Assembly: GCF_026151205.1 (NCBI RefSeq)
Contig: NC_087074.1
Location: forward strand, 11,947,182 to 12,011,181
Length of the DNA stretch: 64,000 nucleotides
Origin: Bolinopsis microptera
Taxonomy: Eukaryota; Ctenophora; Tentaculata; Lobata; Bolinopsidae
Direction of reading: 5' to 3'
Shown here piece after piece: positions 46,584 through 58,014 of the stretch. The notes beneath the pieces were generated by a model, which was not told where the DNA came from, did not search any database, and was given only the letters and a program-made list of their open reading frames with translations. Position numbers and translations under genes: made by a program. Within the stretch, counting starts at the first letter, position 1. Each line of letters opens with the position of its first letter.

Positions 46584-48007
46584 ATTTCCTTGTAGTACCA
46601 GTGCACAAAAAGGGCGATAAGTCTTCGGTTGAGAACTACAGGCCTATCTCGTTAACATCTCTTGTAATGAAAGTCTTTGAAAGGTGCATAAAGACTGCAT
46701 TATACGCTGCATGTTCTGATCTGTTGGATGACCGACAACACGGTTTTGTTAATGAACGTTCATGCACAACCCAAATGATACCTTTCACGGACAATCTTGC
46801 ACTTGCATTGAATAACAGGTCCAGGACTGATATAATATATTTTGATTTTGCGAAAGCTTTTGATAGCGTTTCGCATGACCTCATTTTAAGTAAATTAAAG
46901 AATATTTTTAATGTCGATGGACTAATGCTTAAATTTATTAAGTCCTATCTTGAGGGGCGACAACAACAAGTAGTGATAGGAGGCCAAACGTCTTCTTCTC
47001 TACCAGTTCGGTCTGGTGTCCCTCAAGGTTCTATACTTGGCCCTTTATTGTTTGTAATATTTATAAATGACATGTTCTCCTGTGTCTCTGAAGGCACCAA
47101 TATCGCCCTTTATGCAGATGACACTAAAATTTGGAGGGAGATCCTTGGTTACCCTGACCATCACATAATCCAAAATGACATCAACAGATTATATGATTGG
47201 TCAGTGAGAAATCGAATGAAGTTCCACCCACAAAAGTGCAAAGCCCTCTCTGTGTCCCTGCAAAGAAACGTGCTGGATAACTTGCCATTCAATACCTTCT
47301 TTTATAAACTTTCTGGAAGTGATATTGACTTTGTGCCCTCTCAGTCAGATTTAGGAGTCGCAATAAACTCCAGGTTTAATTGGGGTGCACAATGTAAAGC
47401 GCTTGTTTCCAAAGCTACCTCTAGACTTGGACTACTTAAGAGAACATGTCATTTCACTACTGATAAAAGGCAGAAAAGATCGTTCTATTTAGCGTTAATT
47501 AGGTCTATATTTGAACATTGTTCTGTCATATGGTCCCCTCAATCTGCAACTCATCTTCAACAGTTTGTTGCTATCCAAAAGAGGGCTATTAAATGGATCA
47601 ATGGTGAACCTTACTCCAGTTATAATGACGATAAACTTGCTACAGAGCAAAAGAAACTAAATATTCTCCCTGTTAAACAGAAGTTTATTTATAACGATCT
47701 TATGACCTTCTATAAAATAGTGAATAGCATAATTCCAGTTTCGCTCCCTACATATATAGTCCTATGCCGTCCAGAGGGCACCCGATACACTAGGCACAAT
47801 GCTCAAATAATTGATATGTCGGATACTTCAACTTACATGAGTACCACTGTGCCCTGCTCGGATGCCTTCCGAAATAGCTTTTTTCATAGATCTATGCTGA
47901 AATGGAATAGTCTACCAGTATGTATCCGGCAGTCAGAGCGGATTTCTACTTTTAAGGCCAAACTGATCAAGTACCTCTGGGCTGCCGATACAGTCTGGCC
48001 AGATTAG
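46584..48007 (+). CDS. Intact LINE reverse-transcriptase ORF (5'-truncated element)
   Basis: An uninterrupted 468-codon frame to TAG at 48005. It starts within the RT fingers (VVPVHKKGDKSSVENYRPIS) and includes motif A (IIYFDFAKAFDSVSHD), motif B (RSGVPQGSILGPLLFVIFIN), motif C (LYADDTKIW), the thumb, and the conserved end FFHRSMLKWNSLP...STFKAKLIKYLW. There is no RNase H. It fits Jockey/CR1-group LINEs. The endonuclease domain is absent, so the copy is 5'-truncated, yet no stop or frameshift has accumulated. That points to a recent insertion. The 3' UTR probably runs to about 48180 or 48390. Confidence 0.88.
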
Positions 48008-48190
48008 CTCATCAGTCTTATGAGTCTCAGAAATTTGTTTTTGTTGGTTACAATTCTGTCCGTCCAATTTCCTATCTGCTTGTCCTTTTCTTTTTTCTTA
48101 TCAGTTGTGACGGAATTGTAATGAACAAAATCCTTATAATTATTTATGATATGTTTGATTTCTTGTTAATGTTTGTCATTCAAATTTGGT

Positions 48191-48390
48191 AGACGGCCCC
48201 AACGTTAATGTGGCTCTTGCTATGTGTTGGTTCAGCCGAATTAATTATTATATAATCAAGTTTATTTTTCTCGTTAGTTGTCATCCGGCCAAACATTAAG
48301 CAACTTATATTGCAGTACCATTTACCATTTAGTATATCAAAATATGTCATTGTAATTTTGCATGGCTGAAATGTAACGCTTGATTTAGTT
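48191..48390. repeat. About 195-bp repeat, inverted copy at 52806-53000
   Basis: The complement of this stretch (AAATCAAGCGTTACATTTCA to CCACATTAACGTT) recurs at 52806-53000 with few changes. It sits at the LINE 3' end here and next to the Helitron-like element there, so it may be a separate short mobile unit or LINE tail. Confidence 0.75.
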
Positions 48391-49012
48391 GTGGACACAA
48401 CAAGAAAATTGAGAATAATCTTGTGCGAGGGTAGGGACCCAGATGTCGTTTCTAACCCAAATAAACTTTAAGGAGGCTTCTCATCAGTAGCCGCACCTCC
48501 TTACTCGGTTTCTGAACTGGAATTCTATGGGCTTCCAGACGGCCAGACCGAGTATTACCATCCCATCCTTCTAGAGTTCATCACAAGTAGCACCCACCTT
48601 GAAGATCTTTGACACCCAGACACACCCCATTGGCGAACAAACTTTGGATATAATCTTACATGCTCCCGAAGGAATCCCTGGTTTATGGTCTTTCTCATCG
48701 TCACCAGCACTTTCACTAGGTCACCAGCTCTTTCACTGAAGTCATCAGCCCTTTCACTGAAGTCATCAGATGTGACTCTGATCAACGGTATAGTTGTGGA
48801 CACAACAAGAAAATTGAGAATAATCTTGTGCGAGGGTAGGGACCCAGATGTCGTTTCTAACCCAAATAAACTTTAAGGAGGCTTCTCATCAGTAGCCGCA
48901 CCTCCTTACTCGGTTTCTGAACTGGAATTCTATGGGCTTCCAGACGGCCAGACCGAGTATTACCATCCCATCCTTCTAGAGTTCATCACAAGTAGCACCC
49001 ACCTTGAAGACC
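48389..49012 (+). repeat. Two direct copies of a 220-bp repeat (404 bp apart)
   Basis: Bases 48389-48608 and 48793-49012 are nearly identical, from ttgtggacacaacaagaaaa to agtagcacccaccttgaaga. A shorter relative lies at 4619-4751 in a NUDT14 intron. The spacer (48609-48792) contains three further copies of a ctttcactgaagtcatcag-like unit. There is no ORF or tRNA promoter box, so the family is unnamed. Confidence 0.85.
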
Positions 49013-49096
49013 TATATATAATGATTAATTGAATTTTCAAATAAATAAATTTTCCCTCTGCTGACTCAAGACGCTGGACAATCATGGCTGACATGT

Positions 49097-49267
49097 AGTG
49101 TAGCTAAAGTTAAGAATCTCCAGTCTTCTTTTCTTCCGGAGCGAGTGATTTCTTACTGGAACAAACTCCCTTCAGATGTCAAGAACTGCTCGACAGTTTT
49201 AAGCTTTAAAGTTAGATTGGAAGGATTTAAGAAAGAAATGATCTCTAAAAACAGTGTAAAATTATAG
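49097..49267 (+). pseudogene. LINE reverse-transcriptase C-terminal remnant
   Basis: The frame SVAKVKNLQSSFLPERVISY then WNKLPSDVKNCSTVLSFKVR to TAG matches the WN-LP...S--SFK-L end of CR1/Jockey-group ORF2. A (ttac)n run at 49686-49706 may be the element's tail. Confidence 0.65.
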
Positions 49268-49962
49268 TTTAAGACATCCATTTTGCATTGTGTTTCCAAT
49301 ATTAGAATTTATGATATGTATTGATTGAATAATTGGTAATAAATTTAACTTTTGTTTTATTAAGTGTAAATGATTTTTATTTTTGGAGTGTTTCGGATGA
49401 AGTTTTGGGGAAAATTGAAGGACCCAGTTATTTAAGCAATAAGGAGACACATAATGAATATCTTTGGTTTCATCCTTTTGTGGCAAAGAAGCGTTTTATA
49501 AATCTTTATTCCACTGGGAAGTATTAATGAATTATTTATAGATAATGTATTAGATTTTATTAATTAATGAAATTGAATTTGATAAATTATTAATGTTGAT
49601 GGAAAAATATATTTATTTAAATTATTTTTTTATTTAACTGCAATGATATTTTGTAGACACTTGTGATGATGTCATGTCATAATCTTTACTTACTTACTTA
49701 CTTACTGTAGGACTCTCAAGAAAACAACAACCGGCAGTTGTCCTTGTACAGCAACGGTGCATGTCTAAGGAAACTAGCCAGCATGACTTGTCACCTTTGC
49801 CTTGGTTTGGCTAAAATGTACCTGCCAAGTCATGTACTGTTTTATGTTCCTCTTTTAATATTTCCTGTATTTGGGTGACTATTTTCAAACCTCTTTTTTA
49901 CGTGCTGAACTCTACAAATCAACACTTATTTCTCAGCTGAAAAGGGAAGTTAAGAATGTAAA

Positions 49963-52900
49963 ATGTCTGACTGCAGTGATGATGAGACTGCCACTGATAA
50001 GCAGCTTAAAGTTGTCATAGTGGGAGATGGTGCCTCAGGCAAGGTAAATTATGAATTCTTATCTATTTTCAGAGTTCTAAATCCTTTTTCATTTAGTTGA
50101 CTGATTGGGGGCATTTGAGCAATATATCAGGAATCAGGAAATAGGGCAAAGAATGTACGGGCCTGAAAGCTTTTGCACAAATCGAAACACTAGTTCAGAA
50201 GAGTTTTAGGAAACGAGGCTCTTATTGTTTAACTGAAATTATTTGCAGTCTTGTTGTGACAGAAAATCTACACTCTTCTTCTTCGTAGGGGGCTGTGGTC
50301 ATTATCACTATAAGATAGAGCATGACCGCTGAGGTAGGAGGAGTCAAAGTATCCTCCTCGTTGGAAAGACCACTTCGGGCACTGACCAATAAAGTGGTTC
50401 ATTGTCTCCTCTTCCATGAGACAGTGCGGACAACGTTTAGGGTAGTTAAGTTCACAGTGTCCAGTAAGGAATTGTGTCGCTGTTCTTGTGCTCTCTTTAT
50501 CAAGTTTTGGGATTGATATGGCGAACTTGTGTCTCCATACTTGTTTGGAATGAGTGTTGCACGACGTTCTCCATCTTTCCCTCATTTTCCGATGACTTAT
50601 ACTCCGCAGCGCTCCCTTCCATAATACCTTTGGTATTGGTAGTAGCACTTTGGCAGAGTCCAAGTTATCAGAGCTTTGTTTGGCAAGAGAGTCTGCCTTT
50701 TCATTACCATCATAGTCTTTGTGAGCTGGTATCCATCCATTATGTTTCTTTGGACACACAATTGAGCCAGATTGTTGCAGCGTATGTCAAGGAAAGTCTG
50801 ACAACAGCTGTATATATCCATTTCATGGTCGTGGGGGTGAACCCCCATGTTGGTCCAATGGCTCTCCTGCATTGCATGAGTATGCCTTTGGCTTTTTTAC
50901 ACTGATTTTTTGATGTGTTCATTCCACGTGAGTTACAGAGTGTTACTCCTACTAGAAACTTAGTGGAATTTCGTATACCTATTTCTGTTCCGTTTACTGT
51001 TATAGGTTCTGAGAATTCCCATTTCCTCCTCCAAGTGAACATTACGGTGTGTGTTTTAAGTTTTTAGTGCACTTAGCTTCAGCCCGTTCTCAGTGCACCA
51101 GTTCATGATGGCTTCAAGACATTTCTGTGTCATCTCTCTGAGATGATCAGCATCAAAGCCTTTGTTGCCACATGTTGCCGGTCCCTCCAACGTAGCTAAT
51201 AATTCATGGGATCTTGTCTCTGGTGTACGACAGGAGACTGTCAAACACCAGGTTCCATAAGAATGAAGACAGGATCGCACCTTGTGGACACCCTTTTCTT
51301 ATGACAATGGATTTCTTGCATCCGTTTAGTTCCACTTTTGTGGTTCTATTGCGGAGTAGAGACACAATCCATTTGTTGACTGAGGACGACTCACATTTTC
51401 GGTTCAGGGCCTTCTCTATAGATTTGAATACTACATTGTCCAAGGCCCCTTTGACAGCTAAGAAAGTTCCTAGAGCCATACCGGAGCTTGTGATTGTACA
51501 TTCTATTTTGTGTACTATTTTGTGTAAAGTTGTCTCAGTAGTCGGATCCCAACCGTTCTAAAAGGCTATCTCGTTAGCTTTTCGTGTTAAAAGCGATTTC
51601 TCAACGGTTATCACCTCTCTAGATGATTCTTAAAACATTTGGACTTCATTGCATTTTTGAAATAAATGCAATGAGGGCGTTTTCGGCCACACCCCTTTTC
51701 AGGGTTTCGCGGTCAATCGAATTTTTGTATTTCAGCCCAGGAAGGTTTTAAAGACTATTCCGATACACCAAAATGTGCCTAATAGCCACATTTATATACA
51801 ACTTATGAAGCAACATATACCTTAAAATGCTTCGTTTCGGAAATATGGCCGAAAAACGGTTTTTGGCTTGAAGCAGTTCATATTTTCCGTGATTTTTGGC
51901 ATTTTCGCCTAGGAAGGTCGCAGAGACTATTCTGATAAACTAAAATGTACATAATGGCCACATTTATATACAACTTATGAAGCAACATATACCCTAAAAG
52001 GCTTACTTTCGGAAATGTGGCTGAAAAACGAATTTTTGCCGAGCGAACAAGACAGTATTCACAAATGGGCTATTGGACTGTTAACTAAAAAGGTCTTAAA
52101 GAAGATTCATGAGGAACATAGCATTTGTCACAAGATGTAAGATGACTCACTTTGTGTCCAGAAACACCTACAAAAATTGTAGAATGATCTACTTTATTGG
52201 GCATCTCTCTTAATGCTTTAATGGGCCAGGACAGCAGCATATTTGTGTCTTACGAAAGGGCAATTTTTCAAAATTACGGTTTCTTAAGGTCAAAGGATCG
52301 GCTGCTAACAGCAAATTGTTCGCAATTGCCGACTCATGTACATCATATACTCAAAAACGCTCACTTTAGGAGTCATTAGTAAATAACTACTACATGATTT
52401 GTGACAACCCCAACAATTTTTCCTTGGCACCAATTAAAATAAAATGTGTTTTTTTTATTTTATTTGAAAATTCAATTAATCATTATCTTACTATATATAA
52501 AGCGAGACGATATATATGGATGTGTTTATCCGTACCATTTTACTGACACCACGGCATCAACTTTAACGCGACTTTCCGCAAAAACCGTAAAAGATATACA
52601 ACTGAAACTTTTTTGACTGGGTCAAATGCTTTAATGGCCTTCAAATCAGCATGAAAAAATAAAAAATTGGCCAAGGAAAAGGAGTTTTAGAGCCCAAAAT
52701 TTGGACCACCAAGTGGTGTCAAAAACGCGAATTAAATAGGTAATACTTATTTTAGTCTCTTGAGTCTTGACACCATTTTAGGGTTATACGGGTTACTGCT
52801 AGTATATATAAATCAAGCGTTACATTTCAGCCATGCAAAATTACAATGACATATTTTGATATACAAATTGATGAATGGTACTGCAATATAAGTTGCTTAA

Positions 52901-55900
52901 TGTTTGGCCGGATGACAACTAACGAGAAAAATAAACTTGATAAAAAATAATAATTAATTCGGCTGAACCAACACATAGCTAGAGCCACATTAACGTTGTT
53001 GACCAAAATTAAATTTCAAACTTTTTATTTATATTCATGCCATGAAACCATGATATATGTACCAAGAATACCGCACCTACAATAAATCGGCACTGGATCC
53101 GGGCCAGATTGTTGCTTGACAGCTGACCAGTACCCCACTTTAAGTGACTCGACCAATATTGATCTGTAATCCCTGGATTGAGATCTGTTGGCCGCAGTTT
53201 AATTTAGTTAATTTCCTATAATACCGCAGTGGTTTGGTTCTCACTTCAGAATGACCCCATATTCTTTTTTTTGTCGCATAGAGTTTCCCATTGTATGATA
53301 ATGCGTGTCATTCCCTCGTTTTTTAATCAAGTGGTGACTGGCTAGTTCTTCTGTTATTACAGCTGCCTCGAGATCTTATCTGGGGCATGGGCACTAACTA
53401 AGAACATTAGAACTGTAATTCTAGAACCTCATATTAAGGTTACTTGGCAAAATAGCATTAGCAGGGTTCGAGATTTGACTGAGGGCATTCAGGTAACATA
53501 CCAGGTTCATATCACCAGTTGAGGTGAATCTTAATTTCGGCTTGCAATGCCTTATAAGTTATAAGCTTATAGTAGGATCACGGGGTTTATATAATAGAAG
53601 GTCTCGAGATGCTGATTTAGCTATTTAGGTTTCACATGTGAAATTTTTCCAGCTTTGGGTAAAGTGCTAAAGTGGATTTTAGAGCGGGAAGGAGGTCTAA
53701 ATGACCAAAATCTGAACGATCTCTTACTTACGGGGCACTAGTACTACGGGACAAGGGACGGATATCGGGCCTAGTAGCTGTTTTCTAATGAGAGGCTGGG
53801 GTATGGACCTAGATGGTCAACGTGAGGATAGCATGAGGATTTAGGATGCTCTGCCTGCCTTTCGTGGGGTCTTGTAACCCCGAAAGCTGGTATATCTTAT
53901 CTAAATTAACCTTGGTTAAATCCCGTGCTGTTTCGAATATATCATTAGATTTATAGGTCCAATATCAAGCAAAAAAGTCTGATCTCCGGTACTGATGTTA
54001 CACTTACATGATCTCCGACGCAATGATCTCCGAAGTCCGATCTTAAAGTTGGATCTCAGAGCCAAAAAGAGGAACCTACGCCTTGGTTCCTCTCTTTGAG
54101 AGTCAAACAGGAAATTCGGTGTTATCAACTCAAACTCGGATTCGTAGCACAATTGAAAAACCAAAGAATAAAAATCTGAATGAATTTCCCGAAATCCTAA
54201 AATTAATATCAGGTTGTATTCGATTCAGTGGCCCAAACTCCAGTTTGGGCTTACGAGACTTAAGTTCAAGTCGAGGAACACTTTGATTAAGCATGATCCT
54301 TGTCTAGTTGGAGTTTTCGCACATCATGCATCTACTAATCACTCCTAAACTGAGAGTTTTAGAGTCGAATCTCGAACCCTGCCATTCAGTCAAGTAATCT
54401 TAATCTGAAGTTCTAGAATTACAGTTCTAGTGATCTAGTACTATTGCATTAGTGCCCTAGATAAGATCTCGAGGCAGCTGTAATAACAAAAGAGCTAGCT
54501 AGTAACCACTTGATTAAAAAACGAGGGAATGACACACATTATCATACGATGGGAAAATCTATGCGAACCAAACCACTGCGGTATTACTATTTAAATGGTA
54601 AATGAGCTAAATTAAACTGCAGCCAACAGATCTCAATCCAGGGATTACAGACCAATATTGGTCGAGGCAGTGAAGTCAATTATAATTATAAAGTGGGGTA
54701 CTGGTCAGCGGTCAAGCAACAATATGGTTTTATGGAATGAATAAATTAAAAGTTGAATTTTGGTCATTACATTTTGGCTAAATTGGTGCCAATGAAAAAT
54801 TGTTGGAGTTTTCACAAATCATGCAGTATAGTTAAACTTTTTTACTAATCACTCCTAAAGTGAACGTTTTTGAGTATATGATGTGCATGAGTCGGCAATT
54901 GCAAACAATTTGCTGTTAGCAACTGACCCTTTGACCTTTACTTTGACCTTTACTAAAGAAACCGTAATTTTGAAAAATTGCCCTTTCGTAAGACACAAAT
55001 ATGCTGCTGTCCTGGCCCATTAAGAGAGATGCCCAATAAAGTAGATTATTCTACAATTTTTGTGAGTGTTTCTGGACACAAAGTGAGTCATCTTACATCT
55101 TGTGACAAATGCTATGTTCCTCATGAGTCTTCTTTAAGACCTTTTTAGTTAACAGTCCAATAGCCCATTTGTGAATACTGTCTTGTTCGCTCGGCAAAAA
55201 TTCGTTTTTCAGCCACATTTCCGAAAGTAAGCCTTTAAGGGTATATGTTGCTTCATAAGTTGTAAATAAATGTGGCCATTATGTACATTTTAGTATATCA
55301 GAATAGTCTCTACGACCTTCCTAGGCGGAAATGCCAAAAATCACGGAAATTATGAACTGCGTCAAGCCAAAAACCGTTTTTTGGCCATAATTCCGAAACG
55401 AAGTATTTTAAGGTATATGTTGCTTCATAAGTTGTATATAAATGTGGCTATTAGGCACATTTTGGTGTATCAGAATAGTCTTTTAGACCTTCCTGAGCTG
55501 ATATACAAAAATTCGAGTGACCGCGAAACCCTGAAAAAGGGTGTGGCCGAAAACGCCCTCATTGCATTTATTTCAAAAATGCAATGAAGTCCAAATGTTT
55601 TAAGAATCATCTAGAGAGGTGATGACCGTTGAGAAATCGCTTTTAACACGAAAAGCTAACGAGATTCCGTTTCGTCCCTGACTACAGTTGAGGTACCTTT
55701 GACAAAACCGTATTGTTTTTTGTTAAGCTTTGAGTATATCTTAAGGTCTTCCTCCGTATGCCATATAGCACTATTCGTTCCATCCACTTGAGTGGTACTG
55801 GAGCCAGAGTGATGATTCTGTAGGATTTAGGGTTATAGTAGTCAGTATTCCCTGGTTTTGGTAGGAAAATGTCTGTCGAGTTGCGCCAGCTAACAGGAAC

Positions 55901-57166
55901 ATATCCACCTTGGAAGCTTGCCTTTGCTAGGTTTGTGAAGGCATCGCCTATGAGTGGTAGTCCCTTCTCTTGCATAGTAGGGCGCAGACAATCAGGTCCA
56001 CTAGCTTTTAAGCCGTCAAATTTGAGTACTGACTTCTCAACTCTACCTCTGGAGAAGATAGTGTTGGATGTCCATTTGTTGGTCGACTCTGCCGGAATCT
56101 CTTTGGCAGTCTGGTTGTTGTTTTGGTCCCGTTGAGTTCCTGGTGTCGCGGGCTCGTGGCAAAGTGGACATCTGCCATCGGCGAGGGCACCATTAGGTTT
56201 CCTCATTGTCCCCAATCGGGCAGTTTTGTTGTTTTTCATGATCGCAGATATTCTCTTTGAACATGACTTTGCTTCCATGTTCTTACAGAATTTCTTGAAT
56301 TTAGAGGTTTTAGTACATCCTACCAGTCTGTTGTACTCCGCTTGGTGTGAGCTTAGTTCAGACCAGTCTTTGTCGGACTTGATCGAGCGTGCTTGTCTAA
56401 GGCGAAACCGTATACCAGTATTTGCCTTTCTTACTTCCGCGGTTTCCCACGGAGGAGCATGTATCTTGTTTGACACGTACCTCTCCGTGCGTGCAGAGTT
56501 AAATAAGCTAGTACGTGAATTTTTATCTGTGGTGGGCTACTATTTATATTTGTAGTTCTACTCATAATGAGTAGAGCTACCTACCTTTTAAAAATCCTAT
56601 TAATTCTTGAGTGCAGTAAACGAGTTAAAATATGACTGTTGACACAAAAGACTTAATCAATTAACAATCTGCTAATTAACGCTCAAATGAATAAGTGTTG
56701 TACACTCTGTAGTTTCAAATCAGTCACAATACATCATGAACTAGGTAAAATTAATCAAAAATCATCAATTAATCTTCCAATTTGAAAATAATGAAAGCTG
56801 ATTAATTGAGCTAGATATATATTCAACATTGAACTTGTATTATTAAAGTTAGTCTTGCAAACAGAAACTCTACTAAGGTCATTTTTATCTCTAGGAAAAA
56901 TGTCTTTACTGATTTAGTGATGATTGAAAGTGTATAGTTTATAGCAGGGCAACATAACTTGTCAACTGAAAGTTATAATGGCTGTGACAGCAGTTGCTTA
57001 TTTCTCACAGACTTTCCAGGTTGTCTCAGTAATTCCTCCGTGACTTCTGTAAAGCTTTGTTCCTGTTCTGAGCGTATATAGATCATCGTTGTTATGTTCC
57101 TGAATATTGATATACTTTTAATTCTCATGTTTACTTGAGAAACGTTATCCCGGGCACCGGTTAATT

Positions 57167-57199
<33 letters not shown>

Positions 57200-57980
57200 T
57201 CATACACCAAGTACCGTACGTGACGTTGGGGGGGGGGGGGGGGGTTCGTCATATTTTCTTCCAAAACACAGTTAGTTCATGGTAAATTTCCCAGAAAAAC
57301 AGTTAGTACATGGTACTAAGGGGCTGTCCAACCCCAAAAAACCCATTTTACCTCAAATTTCAATTTTGGGAATGGGTTTTTTGGATTTTTTTTGAATTTT
57401 TCGTACGGTTAGTACGGTTTTAGTTAGTTTTAACGGCCAGGTACTAGGTAGGTTGGTTAGAACGCCAGCTTTGCAATCGTGAGGTTGCGAGTTCGAATCC
57501 CACTGTCTGCCTGGTCGTAGGGTGAGCGTCGTTGACGTTCAGCTAAGGATCCTGAGTGGTCTATGCAGCCCCCCGGTCTACTCAGCCGAATACTCGAGAA
57601 ATCGGGTGTGAGGGTTAAATGAGGAGCTGCACATTGCAGTAAAGTCTCGGGCGAAGAAAGTACGGTACACAGTGTGTACCGTACATTCTTCGCCCGAGAC
57701 TGTGTACTACACACTACCTTAACCGTCACTGGCCAAAACAAATCCTTCGGCTTCCTGTAATTGGCTGGTTGCACTTGTGTAACAATGTGGCTGTTGGAAT
57801 ACTCCGAAAAAAATAAGTGTCTTGATTTTTTTAAAGTACCACAAAAGCCGGCAAAAGGGGGTGGGTGTCTTAATTATTATCCGAAAAAACAGTTAGTACC
57901 GCGAAGGGGGTGGGTGGGTCTTTTGACAAAATTCCAAAATTACACTTAGTCGACGTCACGTACAGAACTTAGTACTTAGA

Positions 57981-58014
<34 letters not shown>

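Larger units (their letters stand above)
50268..56520 (-). pseudogene. Antisense LINE ORF2 split by a 4.1-kb foldback element
   Basis: The 5' part (about 56520-55686) holds the linker and RT start ([42 protein letters not shown]). The 3' part (51537-50268) continues with [30 protein letters not shown], the RNase H end [20 protein letters not shown] and the zinc-binding [18 protein letters not shown]. Removing 51538-55685 joins KGTST to ETTLHK in one frame. Several frameshifts exist in each half. RNase H after RT suggests an I- or Jockey-like clade. It lies in RAB28 intron 1 on the opposite strand. Confidence 0.82.
57168..58014. mobile_element. 847-bp element bounded by a G tract and a C tract
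   Basis: The left end is 31 G (57168-57198) then ATCATACACC, and GTACGTGACGT at 57213. The right end is the inverse: 33 C (57982-58014) preceded by the complement of ATCTAAGTAC, with GTACGTGACGT again in inverse. A second G tract lies at 57228-57244. It contains a tRNA-derived SINE-like unit and a 59-bp palindrome. It occupies the last intron of the secreted-protein gene. No target duplication is clear. Confidence 0.5.

Noticed and set aside
48450-48520. Hammerhead ribozyme on the minus strand
   Set aside because: CTGATGAG and GAAAC are present, but stem II and stem III do not pair properly and a related copy has lost the core. It is kept only as a low-interest point.
57437-57514. Functional tRNA-Ala gene
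   Set aside because: Anticodon and T stems are mispaired and the unit is followed by a SINE-like body.
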